Notes: generated by a model from the sequence alone, not told the origin. A stretch of 64,000 nt of DNA from Chromohalobacter sarecensis (GCF_023061135.1 NZ_JAKGAN010000002.1:558001-622000); one strand, 5' to 3'. Positions 1-9,906 are shown, numbered from the stretch's first letter. Numbers and translations are program-made.

Positions 1-300
1 GTCGTGCTGCGTTTCGCCGAGGCTGAGCACGGCCTCACCGTCGCCATCGCGAACGCTGACAGCGTCGATTTCATCGATATCCAGCAGGCGTTGGGCCAAC
101 TGGCGGAGATGCTCGTCACGTCCTTCATTGAGCGCCAGCGTGAAGGCCGGTGCCAAAGTGGTGGTGACATCGGCGATGCGTGTGACGAGAGCCTGGCGCG
201 CCTCCTGGCGCCCGGCATAGACGTCATACGCCCCATAGGCGATTCCCACGCCGAGTGGCAAACCCAGCAATAAAAGCAGCAAACGCAGCCTTAATGACAT
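1..300 (-). CDS. BarA/GacS-like hybrid sensor kinase, N-terminal part only
   Basis: An open frame runs off the left edge; the ATG at 300 gives 100 codons. The protein begins MSLRLRLLLLLLGLPLGVG, a short basic end followed by one membrane segment, then a stretch that looks like a periplasmic sensor (residues about 25-100). No catalytic domain is in view, so the identity rests mainly on context: a divergent gacS/barA next to cysM-rlmD-relA-mazG is the arrangement known from Pseudomonas and relatives. If right, it phosphorylates the GacA/UvrY regulator that activates CsrB/Rsm RNAs, one of which seems to lie at about 22.3 kb. It could be another membrane histidine kinase. Confidence 0.6.
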   Translation of the reverse strand, partial: MSLRLRLLLLLLGLPLGVGIAYGAYDVYAGRQEARQALVTRIADVTTTLAPAFTLALNEGRDEHLRQLAQRLLDIDEIDAVSVRDGDGEAVLSLGETQHD

Positions 301-483
301 TCCGACCGCTCCCTTCGTGTTCCCCATCGCCAGTATGCCACACTCAGCGGGTTCGCCTGTCGCCGACGGGCGGTCCCGGATATAATTGGGCGCAGCGAAT
401 AACCGACGAATGCGTTCCAAAGCGACGCGCATCGCTCACGCCAGGCGTATCGATGGGGGTCGCGGTCAGCAAAGGATGAATCC
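301..483. promoter_or_regulatory. Divergent promoter region between the sensor kinase and cysM
   Basis: This 183-bp gap separates two diverging genes. A perfect -10 hexamer TATAAT lies at 381-386 on the plus strand, about 100 bp before cysM; no good -35 box is visible in front of it. cysM has a ribosome-binding sequence AAAGGATGA just upstream of its ATG. Confidence 0.35.
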
Positions 484-1380
484 ATGCAATTTCCCACTCT
501 CGCGGATGTGGTCGGCCACACGCCGTTGGTTCGTTTGACCCGGCTGAACGCAGGTCGAAACAACACGTTATTGGCCAAGCTGGAGGGCAACAACCCGGCG
601 GGCTCGGTCAAGGACCGCCCGGCGCTATCGATGCTTGGAGAGGCCGAGGCGCGTGGCGAGATCAGCCCTGGCGATACCCTGATCGAGGCGACCTCGGGCA
701 ATACCGGCATCGCGTTGGCCATGGCGGCGGCGATCAAGGGATATCGCATGACCTTGATCATGCCCGAGAGCGCTTCCAGCGAGCGCAAGCAGGCGATGGC
801 TGCTTATGGCGCGCAGTTGATCGAGGTCAGCAAGGAGGCGGGCATGGAAGGCGCCCGCGACCTGGCCGATGAGATGATCGCGCGGGGCGAGGGTAAGCCG
901 CTCAACCAGTTCGCCAATACTGATAATCCCTTGTCGCACTATCGCACCACCGGGCCGGAGCTCTGGGAGCAGACCGACGGGCAAATCACCCATTTCGTCA
1001 GCTCGATGGGCACCACCGGCACCATCATGGGCGTCTCGCAGTATCTCAAGGAACGCCGCAGCGACATTCAGATCGTCGGCCTGCAGCCTGCCGATGGCGC
1101 CAGCATCGCCGGCATTCGTCGCTGGCCGCAGGAGTACCTGCCGAGCATTTTCGATGCCTCACGGGTCGACGTTACTTTGGATATCGGCCAGCAGGAAGCC
1201 GAGGAACATATGCGTCTGCTCGCCCGCGAAGAAGGCATTCTGGCGGGCGTCTCTTCCGGTGGCGCGCTCGCCGGTGCGCTACGTATCGCCGAGCAAGTGG
1301 AAAACGCGGTGATCGTGTTCATCGTCTGCGACCGAGGTGACCGTTACCTGTCCACCGGCCTGTTCGCCCCGGAGCGCTGA
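484..1380 (+). CDS. cysM: Cysteine synthase B (O-acetylserine sulfhydrylase B)
   Basis: PLP enzyme making cysteine from O-acetylserine and sulfide, or S-sulfocysteine from thiosulfate. The 298-residue protein has the usual CysM length. The PLP-binding lysine is K43 in NPAGSVKDR, the phosphate/substrate loop TSGNTGIA starts near residue 70, and the glycine-rich GTTGTIMG lies near residue 180. The short C-terminus ending in APER is CysM-like rather than CysK-like. It is the first gene of an operon: rlmD starts one base after its stop. Confidence 0.95.
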   Translation: MQFPTLADVVGHTPLVRLTRLNAGRNNTLLAKLEGNNPAGSVKDRPALSMLGEAEARGEISPGDTLIEATSGNTGIALAMAAAIKGYRMTLIMPESASSERKQAMAAYGAQLIEVSKEAGMEGARDLADEMIARGEGKPLNQFANTDNPLSHYRTTGPELWEQTDGQITHFVSSMGTTGTIMGVSQYLKERRSDIQIVGLQPADGASIAGIRRWPQEYLPSIFDASRVDVTLDIGQQEAEEHMRLLAREEGILAGVSSGGALAGALRIAEQVENAVIVFIVCDRGDRYLSTGLFAPER

Positions 1381-1381
1381 G

Positions 1382-2809
1382 ATGGCGATGCTGGGCAAGC
1401 GGCGCCCACCGCGTGCCGCCACGAATCGTGTGCGTCGGGAAAGCGGGACGAATGCGCCGCGCGGTGACGAGGCGGCAGATACGTTGACCATCGAGCGCCT
1501 GGCGCATGATGGGCGGGGCGTGGCTCGCGACCCGCAGGGCAAGACGGTGTTTGTCGATCAAGCGCTCCCCGGCGAGCGCGTGCGCATCGCCGTGCATCGT
1601 CAGCGCAAGCGCTTCGACGAGGCGCATGTCGTCGAGTGTCTCGAACCCTCTCCACAGCGGGTGACACCGCCTTGTGCGTACTATGGGCGTTGCGGCGGTT
1701 GTGACTTGCAGCATCTGGCGCTCGAGGATCAGCGCACTCACAAGCAGCGTACGTTCGAGGAACTGTTCGCACGTCAGGGGCTCGGCCTCCCCGAGGTGCA
1801 GCGCTTGGCCGGCGAGGGCTTGGGCTATCGGCGTCGCGCGCGTCTGGGCGTCAAATGCGATGCCCAGGGCTCGCCGCACCTCGGCTTTCGTGCCCGGGGC
1901 AGCGAGCATTTGATCGATATCGATACGTGCGTGGTGCTCGAGCCCATGCTGGCGGACTTGATCGCCCCGCTGCGCGAATGCCTGGCCACGCTAGAGGCGC
2001 CGCGACGCGTCGGCCACATCGAACTGCTCGCCACCGCTGAAGGCGCCTGCGTGGTGATACGTCAATTGCGCGATGTGCCCGGTGACGAAACGCGCTGGCA
2101 ACGTTTCGCCGCCGAACACGACATCACCCTGGTCTGGCAGGTGGGGCGTGAATCGCCCACCCTGCGCTGGTTGCGCGCGCCGTTCGGCGAGACGCTGCAC
2201 GTCACGCTGGCGCTGGATGACACCACCTTGCAACTGGGATGCGCGCCGGGCGATTTCCTGCAGATCAATGCCGAGGTCAATGCCCAACTGGTGCGCACGG
2301 CGCTACGTTGGCTTGCACCACAGGGGCACGAAAGCGTGCTTGACCTGTTTGCCGGCGTGGGCAATTTCACCCTGGCGCTATCGCCGCATGTGGCCGCGAT
2401 CAGCGGCATCGAAGGCAGCCCGGCGATGGTCGAGCGCCTTGCCGACAACGCGCGCCGCGCCGGCTTGCACCATGTCGAGGCACATCAGGCCGACCTGGCC
2501 GCGCGCATGCCCGATGTCGAAGCTATCGATTGGGTGGTGCTTGACCCGCCGCGTGGCGGTGCCGAAGCGCTGTGCCGGGGGCTTGCCGAGCATCCGGTGG
2601 AAAAGGTGCTGTATGTCTCATGCGATCCCGCCGCGCTGGCGCGGGATACGGCACATCTTGTGCAAGGTGGCTACTGCATCGAACGTGCTGCGGTGGTGGA
2701 TATGTTTCCGCACACCGCGCACTTGGAGTCCATGCTGTTGCTGACCCGCGAGGTATCGCGTGGTCGGTCCATGTCCGCAGAAAGGGAAGATCATGGTCAA
2801 GGTCCGTGA
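1382..2809 (+). CDS. rlmD: 23S rRNA (uracil-1939-C5) methyltransferase
   Basis: SAM-dependent methyltransferase of the RumA/TrmA family that makes m5U1939 in 23S rRNA. A TRAM-type N-terminus (TIERLAHDGRGVARD) is followed by the iron-sulfur cysteines of CAYYGRCGGC and a fourth candidate in DIDTC. The SAM motif is LDLFAGVGNFTL and the nucleophilic cysteine is in YVSCDPAALARD. The start at 1382 is chosen because it directly follows the cysM stop; in-frame codons from 1337 lie inside cysM. This gives 475 residues. Its 3' end overlaps relA by 17 bp, so the genes are probably translationally coupled. Confidence 0.95.
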   Translation: MAMLGKRRPPRAATNRVRRESGTNAPRGDEAADTLTIERLAHDGRGVARDPQGKTVFVDQALPGERVRIAVHRQRKRFDEAHVVECLEPSPQRVTPPCAYYGRCGGCDLQHLALEDQRTHKQRTFEELFARQGLGLPEVQRLAGEGLGYRRRARLGVKCDAQGSPHLGFRARGSEHLIDIDTCVVLEPMLADLIAPLRECLATLEAPRRVGHIELLATAEGACVVIRQLRDVPGDETRWQRFAAEHDITLVWQVGRESPTLRWLRAPFGETLHVTLALDDTTLQLGCAPGDFLQINAEVNAQLVRTALRWLAPQGHESVLDLFAGVGNFTLALSPHVAAISGIEGSPAMVERLADNARRAGLHHVEAHQADLAARMPDVEAIDWVVLDPPRGGAEALCRGLAEHPVEKVLYVSCDPAALARDTAHLVQGGYCIERAAVVDMFPHTAHLESMLLLTREVSRGRSMSAEREDHGQGP

Positions 2810-5045
2810 AGACCAGCCGCTGACGCCGACCGGCGAGGTCGATATCGCATTGTGGTTGAAGCGCCTCCAGGACGATGTCGTATTGCGCGATGTCGAGGAG
2901 ATGCGCGAGGCCTGCGAACTTGCTCGACATCTGGCCTATAACGCCGAGAAACCGCACCACAACTGGGCTGAGCCGGGGTCGGGCTTTCGCACCGGCCTGG
3001 AAATGGCCGATATTCTCGGTGAACTCAAGCTCGATCAGTCGATCCTCGAGGCGGCGGTACTCTACCGCGTGGTACGCGAGGGGCTGATCACGCTGGAGGC
3101 CATCGAGAAGCGCTTCGGCTCGGAAGTCGCGTCGTTGATCGACGGCGTGCTGCACATGGCGGCGATCAGCCAACTGCAGGCGCCGCGCCAGGGGTTGTCG
3201 CAGCACAATCAGCAGGAAAACCTGCGCAAGATGCTGGTGGCGATGGTCGATGACGTGCGCGTCGCCCTGATCAAGATCGCCGAGCGTACCTGTGCGCTGC
3301 GTATGGTGCGCGATGCGCCGCGTGATAAGCGTCTGCGGGTAGCGCGCGAGGTCTTCGATATCTACGCGCCGCTGGCCCACCGCCTGGGCATCGGGCAGCT
3401 CAAGTGGGAACTCGAGGACCTGTCGTTCCGTTATCTGCAAGAGAGCGACTACAAGGCCATCGCCAAACAATTGGCCGAGAAGCGCCTCGACCGCGACCGC
3501 TACATCCATGACGTGGTGGAAACCATCAAGGGATTGCTCGATCAGCAAGGCATCAAGCAATACGATGTCGACGGCCGCGCCAAGCATATCTATTCGATCT
3601 GGCGCAAGATGCAGCGCAAGCACATCGATTTCTCGCAGGTCTACGACGTGCGCGCGGTGCGCATTCTGGTGCCGGAAGTCGCCGACTGCTATACCGCACT
3701 GGGGATCGTGCATTCGAGCTGGCATCACGTGCCGCATGAATTCGACGATTACATCGCCAATCCCAAGCGCAATGGCTATCAATCGCTGCACACGGCGGTG
3801 ATCGGCCCCGAGAACAAGGTGCTGGAGATTCAGATCCGCACCTTCGCCATGCACGAGGAGGCCGAGCTCGGCGTCTGTGCCCACTGGCGTTACAAGGGCC
3901 ACGATGTCGATTCGAAAAGCCGCAGCTACGAGGAGAAGATCGCCTGGTTGCGCCAGGTGCTCGAATGGCAGGAAGAAGTCGGCGAACTGGGCGACTTGAG
4001 CGAGGGGCTCACCAGCGACGTGGCGCCGGATCGAATCTACGTCTTCACCCCGGACGGCCATGTCATCGACATGCCCAAGATCGCCACGCCCATCGACTTC
4101 GCCTATCGCGTGCATACCGAGGTCGGGCATCTGTGCCGGGGCGCCAAGGTCGACGGCCGCATCGTGCCGTTGACCTATCAGCTCGAAACCGGGCAGCAGG
4201 TCGAGATCCTCACCGCGACCAAGGGTGGGCCGAGCCGTGACTGGCTCAACCCTAACCTGGGCTTCGTCAGGACCTCGCGGGCGCGGGCCAAGATCCAGGC
4301 ATGGTTCAAGTACCAGGCGCGCAGCCAGAATATCGAAGAAGGGCGCGCGTTGTTCGAGAAGGCGTTTCGGCGCCTGGACATCGAGGGCGTGGATTTCGAC
4401 GCCCTGGCGCAAGCCGTCAATTACCAGACGGTCGAAGACATGTATGCCGCTATCGGCGGCGGCGATCTACGCATCGGGCAGGTGCTGCACCAGGCGCAGC
4501 AACTCTTCGGCGACACCGACGATCAGGAACAGCTCGACCGCCTGCTGGCCAAGCCGCGGCGCTCATCTCGGGAGGCGGTGGACGACATCACCGTGCTGGG
4601 TGTCGGCAACCTCAAGACCTCGATGGCCAATTGCTGCCATCCGGTGCCCGGCGATCAGATCGTCGGCTATATCACCCAGGGGCGCGGCGTGACCATCCAC
4701 CGTCAGGATTGCCCCAATATCCTGCAGCTGCGTGCCGAGGAGCCGCGCCGCATCGTCGATGTCGAGTGGGGTAACGCCAGCGCTCAATACCCGGTGGATA
4801 TCGAGATTGAAGCCTGGGACCGCTCGGGATTACTGCGCGATGTCACGCACATTCTCACCAGTGATCGCATCAACGTGCTGTCGGTCAATACGCTCACCGA
4901 CAAGCATGACAACCTGGCGCGCATGAAGATCACCTTGGAAGTCGATGGCCTCGAGGCTTTAGAGCGCATCTTTTCGCGCATTCAGCAGCTGCCCAACGTC
5001 ATCGACGTCAAGCGGCTGCGCAGTGGAGGAGGCAAGACAGCATGA
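2793..5045 (+). CDS. relA: GTP pyrophosphokinase RelA, (p)ppGpp synthetase I
   Basis: Ribosome-associated enzyme that makes (p)ppGpp when amino acids run short. The ATG at 2793 follows AAAGGGAAGA and gives 750 residues beginning MVKVRE, like other RelA proteins. Order: degenerate HD hydrolase domain (YRVVREG stands where SpoT has HDxxED, so hydrolysis is probably lost), synthetase domain (YDVRAVRILV, NGYQSLHTAV near residues 290-345), TGS domain (from DRIYVFTPDG), helical/zinc region with NCCHPVPGD, and a C-terminal ACT domain. It overlaps rlmD upstream and mazG downstream (ATGA). Confidence 0.95.
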   Translation: MVKVREDQPLTPTGEVDIALWLKRLQDDVVLRDVEEMREACELARHLAYNAEKPHHNWAEPGSGFRTGLEMADILGELKLDQSILEAAVLYRVVREGLITLEAIEKRFGSEVASLIDGVLHMAAISQLQAPRQGLSQHNQQENLRKMLVAMVDDVRVALIKIAERTCALRMVRDAPRDKRLRVAREVFDIYAPLAHRLGIGQLKWELEDLSFRYLQESDYKAIAKQLAEKRLDRDRYIHDVVETIKGLLDQQGIKQYDVDGRAKHIYSIWRKMQRKHIDFSQVYDVRAVRILVPEVADCYTALGIVHSSWHHVPHEFDDYIANPKRNGYQSLHTAVIGPENKVLEIQIRTFAMHEEAELGVCAHWRYKGHDVDSKSRSYEEKIAWLRQVLEWQEEVGELGDLSEGLTSDVAPDRIYVFTPDGHVIDMPKIATPIDFAYRVHTEVGHLCRGAKVDGRIVPLTYQLETGQQVEILTATKGGPSRDWLNPNLGFVRTSRARAKIQAWFKYQARSQNIEEGRALFEKAFRRLDIEGVDFDALAQAVNYQTVEDMYAAIGGGDLRIGQVLHQAQQLFGDTDDQEQLDRLLAKPRRSSREAVDDITVLGVGNLKTSMANCCHPVPGDQIVGYITQGRGVTIHRQDCPNILQLRAEEPRRIVDVEWGNASAQYPVDIEIEAWDRSGLLRDVTHILTSDRINVLSVNTLTDKHDNLARMKITLEVDGLEALERIFSRIQQLPNVIDVKRLRSGGGKTA

Positions 5046-5884
5046 GCGAGGCATCCGCACGTTATGGTCTCGACGATCTTTTGACGTTGATGGCGGTGTT
5101 GCGGGACGCCGATCAAGGTTGCCCCTGGGACGTCAAGCAGGATTGGGACAGCATCGTCCCGCACACCTTGGAAGAGGCCTACGAAGTGGCCGATGCCATC
5201 GAGCGCCGCGCCTTCGACGAGCTGCCCGGCGAGTTGGGCGATTTGTTGTTCCAAGTCGTCTACTACAGCCAGTTCGCGCGGGAGGAAGGGCGCTTCGATT
5301 TTCACGACGTCGTCGATGTGTTGACTGCCAAGATGGTGGCGCGCCATCCGCATGTCTTCCCCGAGGGCACGCTTGATTCGCGGCGCCCGGCCGGCGTTTC
5401 CGCCGACAAGGTCGAAACGGCGGGCGTCAAGACGCGCTGGGAAGCCCTCAAGGCGCAGGAGCGCGAGACCCGCGAGGCGGTGTCGGTGCTGGATGACGTG
5501 CCACGCACGCTGCCGGCCCTCTCGCGTGGTGCCAAGCTCTCCAAGCGCACCGCGCGGGTTGGCTTCGACTGGCCCGATGAGCGCGGCGTCTACGACAAGA
5601 TCCGCGAAGAGCTGGCGGAAGTCGAGGAGGTCGCAGAGCAGCAAGACGCCGACCACGTGCGCGAGGAGATCGGCGACCTGCTGTTCGCCGTGACCAACCT
5701 GGCTAGGCGCTTCGATATCGACCCCGAGCGCGCGCTGCGCGAAGCCAATGACAAGTTCGAGCGCCGCTTTTGTCATGTGGAGCGTGCGCTGGCGGAGCGG
5801 GGCGACTCCCTCGAGGCCTCGTCCCTCGACGAGATGGAGCGTCACTGGCAAGCCGCCAAGCAGCGTGAAACCTCGGCGTCCTGA
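5042..5884 (+). CDS. mazG: Nucleoside triphosphate pyrophosphohydrolase MazG
   Basis: Hydrolyses (d)NTPs to NMP and pyrophosphate; in E. coli it is linked to removal of aberrant nucleotides and to lowering ppGpp. The 280-residue protein has two MazG repeats, each with ExxE...ExxD metal motifs: EEAYEVADAI...GELGDLLFQVV near residues 40-75 and EELAEVEEVA...EEIGDLLFAV near 185-215. The start overlaps the relA stop by four bases (ATGA), placing a ppGpp synthetase and a nucleotide-cleaning enzyme under coupled translation. Confidence 0.95.
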   Translation: MSEASARYGLDDLLTLMAVLRDADQGCPWDVKQDWDSIVPHTLEEAYEVADAIERRAFDELPGELGDLLFQVVYYSQFAREEGRFDFHDVVDVLTAKMVARHPHVFPEGTLDSRRPAGVSADKVETAGVKTRWEALKAQERETREAVSVLDDVPRTLPALSRGAKLSKRTARVGFDWPDERGVYDKIREELAEVEEVAEQQDADHVREEIGDLLFAVTNLARRFDIDPERALREANDKFERRFCHVERALAERGDSLEASSLDEMERHWQAAKQRETSAS

Positions 5885-5924
5885 GGGGAACATTCGTTGT
5901 GGGTGTCGGCGTGCCCGGGTAATG

Positions 5925-5954
5925 TAGTCAAGACAACAATAGTCAAGACAACAA
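5925..5954. repeat. 15-bp perfect tandem duplication upstream of ppc
   Basis: TAGTCAAGACAACAA occurs twice head to tail (5925-5939 and 5940-5954), about 50 bp before the ppc start. It may be a recent slippage product in the ppc leader or a doubled binding site. Confidence 0.8.
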
Positions 5955-6005
5955 CTTGCCATGTCGGCCACGGCGCTGACCGGCACATCCACCACGGAGG
6001 GCATC

Positions 6006-8657
6006 ATGAGTCACGACTTGCATGAATCGCTGCGCGATAACGTCCGCATCCTCGGCGATAGCCTGGGGCGCACCATTGCCGATGACCTGGGCGATGGCTT
6101 CGTCGACAAGATCGAGACCATTCGCAGCCTGGCCAAGCAAGGACGCCAGGAAGACAGCGAAGGCCGCCGTGAATTGATCGAATATCTGCGCGCGCTGCCC
6201 GAGCAGGACTTGCTGCCGGTGACGCGTGCCTTCAACCAGTTTCTCAACTTCTCCAATATCGCCGAGCAGCACTATCGCGCGCGTTTTCGTCGCGTCGAAG
6301 ACTACAAGCCCGGCACCCAGCCGGATCTCGGCGAGCTTTTCGGGCGCATTCGTAGCGCCGGCCATGCGCCGCGCAAGCTGATCGAGACGCTGGCCGCCAT
6401 GCGCGTGGAACTGGTGCTCACCGCGCATCCCACCGAGGTCATCCGACGCACCCTGATCCGCAAGTACGATTCCATAGACGAGTGCCTGAGCACCATGGAA
6501 GGCGCTACCGAGCGCGAGGAAATCGCCGATCGTGCCCGCGGGCGGCTCGAGGAATTGATCGGACAGGCTTGGCACACCGACGAGATTCGCCACGAACGTC
6601 CGACCCCGGTGGATGAAGCCAAATGGGGCTTCGCGGTGATCGAAAACTCGCTGTGGCAGGCGGTGCCCGATTTTCATCGCGAGCTGGATGATCTGCTGCT
6701 GGCCTCCGCCGGTGAACGCTTGCCGCTGGACGCCGCACCGCTGCGTTTCGCCTCGTGGATGGGCGGTGACCGTGACGGCAACCCCAACGTTACCGCGCGG
6801 GTCACCGAGGAAGTCCTGCTGCTGGGCCGTTGGATGGCCGCCGATCTCTACGCGCGTGACCTTTTGCGCCTCAAGTCCGAACTCTCGATGTGGAAGGCCA
6901 ACGGCGCGCTGCGCGCCGAGGTCGGCAGTGACCCCGAGCCGTATCGGGCCTTGCTCAAGCGCTTGCTGGCACGGGTCGAGGCGACGCGCGACTGGGCCAA
7001 GGCGCGTCTCGATGGGCACCCCTTCGACAGCGACATCCCGATCATCGAAACCCGCGATCAGCTTTATGCGCCGTTGCTGAGCTGCTATCGCTCGTTATGC
7101 GATATGGGCCTGGATACCATCGCCATTGGGAGCCTGCTGGATACTCTGCGGCGTGTGGCGGTGTTCGGCGTCTCGCTCACCAAGCTGGATATCCGCCAGG
7201 AAGCCGGGCGTCATGCCCAGGTGTTCGACGAGCTCAGCGATTGTCTGGGCTTGGGTCACTACCTCGAGTGGGACGAAGACCAGCGTCAGGCCTTCCTCCT
7301 CGAGGAGCTGGCATCGCCACGCCCGCTGATTCCCCGGCGCTGGGATTGCTCGGCGGAAACCCGCGAAGTCATCGATACCTTCCGCGTCATCGCCCGCGAG
7401 CACCGCGAAGCGCTGGGCACCTATGTCATCTCCATGGCGGGGCAGCCGTCCGACGTGCTGGCGGTGGCGCTTCTAATGAAGGAAGTCGGCGGCGACATGC
7501 ACCTGCCTATCGCACCGCTGTTCGAGACGCTCGATGATCTCAATCGCGCCGGCGATGTCATCCAGCGGTTGTTGTCATTGCCGGGGTACCGGCGCATGGC
7601 CGGTGATGGTCAGGAAGTCATGATCGGTTATTCGGATTCGGCCAAGGACGCCGGTCAACTGGCCGCTGCCTGGGCCCAGTACCGCGCCCAGGAACAACTG
7701 GTCGGCATCTGCCGCGAGCACGGCGTCGCGTTGACGCTGTTTCATGGGCGTGGCGGTACCGTGGGGCGCGGCGGCGGCCCGGCGCATGCGGCGATTCTCT
7801 CGCAGCCGCCGGGCTCGGTGAACGGCAGCTTGCGCGTCACCGAGCAGGGCGAAATGATCCGCTTCAAGTTCGGTCAGCCGGATATCGCCCTGCGCTCCAT
7901 GGAGATCTACGCCTGTGCGGTGCTCGAAGCCACGTTGCTACCGCCACCCGACCCGGAACCGGTGTGGCGCGAGGAAATGGACCGGCTGGCCGATATCGCG
8001 CATCGCGCCTACGTCGGCGTGGTCCGCGAGGACCCCGACTTCGTGCCGTATTTCCGCTCGGTGACGCCGGAAAGCGCGCTGGGGCGGCTGCCACTGGGTT
8101 CGCGACCGGCGAAGCGACGCCAGGAGGGCGGGGTGGAATCGCTGCGGGCGATTCCCTGGATCTTCGCCTGGACCCAAACGCGCCTCATGCTGCCGGCCTG
8201 GCTGGGCAGTGGCGAAGCCTTCGCCACGCGTCTCGCCGAACCCGACGGCCGCGAGCGCCTGCGTGACATGCGTGAGCGCTGGCCGTTCTTCGGTACCTAT
8301 CTGGACATGCTCGAAATGCTGCTGGCCAAGGCCGACCCGGACATCGCAGCGTATTACGAGCGTCGTCTGGTCGACGAGCCGGCGCTGCAAGCCCTGGGCA
8401 AGTCGCTGCGCGAGCGTCTGGCGCATCTGCACACGGCGCTGCTGGATATCCTCGATCAGGATGAACTACTCGAGCACACGCCACTGATTCGCCAGGCCAT
8501 CGAGGTGCGCAACCCCTATATCGACCCCCTGCATGGCCTGCAGGCGGAGCTTCTACAGCGTAACCGCGACGCCGACGGTGCGATCAGCCCCGAGCTATCG
8601 CGGGCGTTGATGGTGACCATGGCGGGGATCGCGGCGGGCCTGCGTAATACCGGGTGA
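6006..8657 (+). CDS. ppc: Phosphoenolpyruvate carboxylase
   Basis: Anaplerotic enzyme that carboxylates PEP with bicarbonate to oxaloacetate. The ATG at 6006 follows the ribosome-binding sequence ACGGAGGGC and gives 883 residues. Signature segments are present: LTAHPTEVIRRT with the catalytic histidine near residue 137, GGDRDGNPNV, GYSDSAKDAG, the glycine-rich FHGRGGTVGRGGGP, and LRVTEQGEMIRFKFG. The C-terminus ends RNTG, the usual PEPC end. It appears monocistronic, with its own leader after mazG. Confidence 0.97.
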   Translation: MSHDLHESLRDNVRILGDSLGRTIADDLGDGFVDKIETIRSLAKQGRQEDSEGRRELIEYLRALPEQDLLPVTRAFNQFLNFSNIAEQHYRARFRRVEDYKPGTQPDLGELFGRIRSAGHAPRKLIETLAAMRVELVLTAHPTEVIRRTLIRKYDSIDECLSTMEGATEREEIADRARGRLEELIGQAWHTDEIRHERPTPVDEAKWGFAVIENSLWQAVPDFHRELDDLLLASAGERLPLDAAPLRFASWMGGDRDGNPNVTARVTEEVLLLGRWMAADLYARDLLRLKSELSMWKANGALRAEVGSDPEPYRALLKRLLARVEATRDWAKARLDGHPFDSDIPIIETRDQLYAPLLSCYRSLCDMGLDTIAIGSLLDTLRRVAVFGVSLTKLDIRQEAGRHAQVFDELSDCLGLGHYLEWDEDQRQAFLLEELASPRPLIPRRWDCSAETREVIDTFRVIAREHREALGTYVISMAGQPSDVLAVALLMKEVGGDMHLPIAPLFETLDDLNRAGDVIQRLLSLPGYRRMAGDGQEVMIGYSDSAKDAGQLAAAWAQYRAQEQLVGICREHGVALTLFHGRGGTVGRGGGPAHAAILSQPPGSVNGSLRVTEQGEMIRFKFGQPDIALRSMEIYACAVLEATLLPPPDPEPVWREEMDRLADIAHRAYVGVVREDPDFVPYFRSVTPESALGRLPLGSRPAKRRQEGGVESLRAIPWIFAWTQTRLMLPAWLGSGEAFATRLAEPDGRERLRDMRERWPFFGTYLDMLEMLLAKADPDIAAYYERRLVDEPALQALGKSLRERLAHLHTALLDILDQDELLEHTPLIRQAIEVRNPYIDPLHGLQAELLQRNRDADGAISPELSRALMVTMAGIAAGLRNTG

Positions 8658-8686
8658 ATGCTACTTTTTATTGCGTCGGGCGCTGG

Positions 8687-9865
8687 TCATGACGGGCGCG
8701 CGGGCGTCAGTAGCGCCCGGGTGAGCATGCCGCCGACGAGGCCCCAGAAGGCGGCGCCGACACCCAGTAGCGTCACCCCCGAGGCGGTGATGAGAAAGGT
8801 GACCAGCGCCGCATCGCGCTGGGTTGCGTCGTGCAGGGCGTTGTGCAGGCTACCGCCGATGGTGGTCAACAGCGCCAGCCCCGCGATGGCCAGCACCAAA
8901 GGGCCGGGCAGGGCGGCGAATAGCGTGCCGATGGAACCGCCGAAGACCCCCGCCAGCAAGTAGAAGGCCCCCGCGCAGGCGGCGGCCATGTAGCGCCGCT
9001 CAGGGTCGGGATGCGCCTCGGGCCCCATGCAGATGGCAGCGGTGATCGCCGCCAGGCAGATCGAGAAACCGCCCAGCGGTGCCAATATCAGTGTTGCCAA
9101 CCCCGTACAGGCGATCAGAGGCGACAACGGTGGCGTATAGCCCGACGCGCGTAACGTCGCCACGCCCGGTGCGTTCTGGGACGCCATGCTGACCACGAAT
9201 AGCGGAATACCCACGCCGATCAGCGACGACAGCGTGAAGCGCGGCGCAATCGGTTCGGGCATGTCGATGGCCAGCGTGACGCGGGTCGTATCGATGCCGC
9301 CTTGCAGTCCAGCGACGGCCAACCCCGCCAGAAGCACACCGAGCACCGCGTAGCGCGGGGAATAGCGCCGCCCCAGCAGATACGCGATGCACATGGCGCC
9401 CACCAGGCTGACGTTATCCTCGAGAGAGGCAAAGGCCTCGAGCCCGAAGCGCAGCAATACCCCACCGAGCATGGCGGCGGCGAGGGCGTGGGGAATACGT
9501 TCCATGAGCCGCGCGAAGATCCCCGTGACCCCGCATAGCACCATCAGCGCGCCCGAGAACAGGAACACGCCGATGGCCTCGGCGAGCGTATAGTCGCCGA
9601 GGCTGGTCGCCAGTAGCGCCGCGCCGGGGGTCGACCACGCAGTGAGTATCGGCACGCGATAGTAAAGCGACAACCCCAGCGAGGTGACGCCCATGCCCAA
9701 CCCCAGCGTACTCAGCCAGCCGCCGATCTGCGCAGGGCTGGCGCCGGCAGCCTCGGCCGCCTGAAAGACGATCACCGCCGAACTGGCGTAGCTTACCAGC
9801 ACGGCCACGAACCCCGCCACGCTCGCCGAGACGGAAAGATCGCGTAGAAAAAAAGGCTGACGCAT
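8687..9865 (-). CDS. BenE-family (benzoate/H+ symporter-like) membrane transporter
   Basis: Integral membrane protein of 392 residues with about 11-12 hydrophobic segments. The start at 9865 follows AAGGAG; an upstream in-frame start at 9949 has no such site and would run through the palindrome at 9907. Segments such as TAWSTPGAALLATSL, LFSGALMVLCGVTGIFARLMERIP and GGFSICLAAITAAICMG are typical of BenE. The family includes benzoate transporters, but the substrate here is not proven, as no catabolic genes are adjacent. It is convergent with ppc and divergent from an XRE-cupin regulator that probably controls it. Confidence 0.85.
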   Translation of the reverse strand: MRQPFFLRDLSVSASVAGFVAVLVSYASSAVIVFQAAEAAGASPAQIGGWLSTLGLGMGVTSLGLSLYYRVPILTAWSTPGAALLATSLGDYTLAEAIGVFLFSGALMVLCGVTGIFARLMERIPHALAAAMLGGVLLRFGLEAFASLEDNVSLVGAMCIAYLLGRRYSPRYAVLGVLLAGLAVAGLQGGIDTTRVTLAIDMPEPIAPRFTLSSLIGVGIPLFVVSMASQNAPGVATLRASGYTPPLSPLIACTGLATLILAPLGGFSICLAAITAAICMGPEAHPDPERRYMAAACAGAFYLLAGVFGGSIGTLFAALPGPLVLAIAGLALLTTIGGSLHNALHDATQRDAALVTFLITASGVTLLGVGAAFWGLVGGMLTRALLTPARPS

Positions 9866-9906
9866 GGTGGCTCCTTGCCCAGGCGGTCGGCTGATTTTGG
9901 CATGTT

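Noticed and set aside
2523-4412. 629-codon minus-strand frame
   Set aside because: Long antisense open frame caused by high GC within rlmD/relA; all motifs are on the plus strand.
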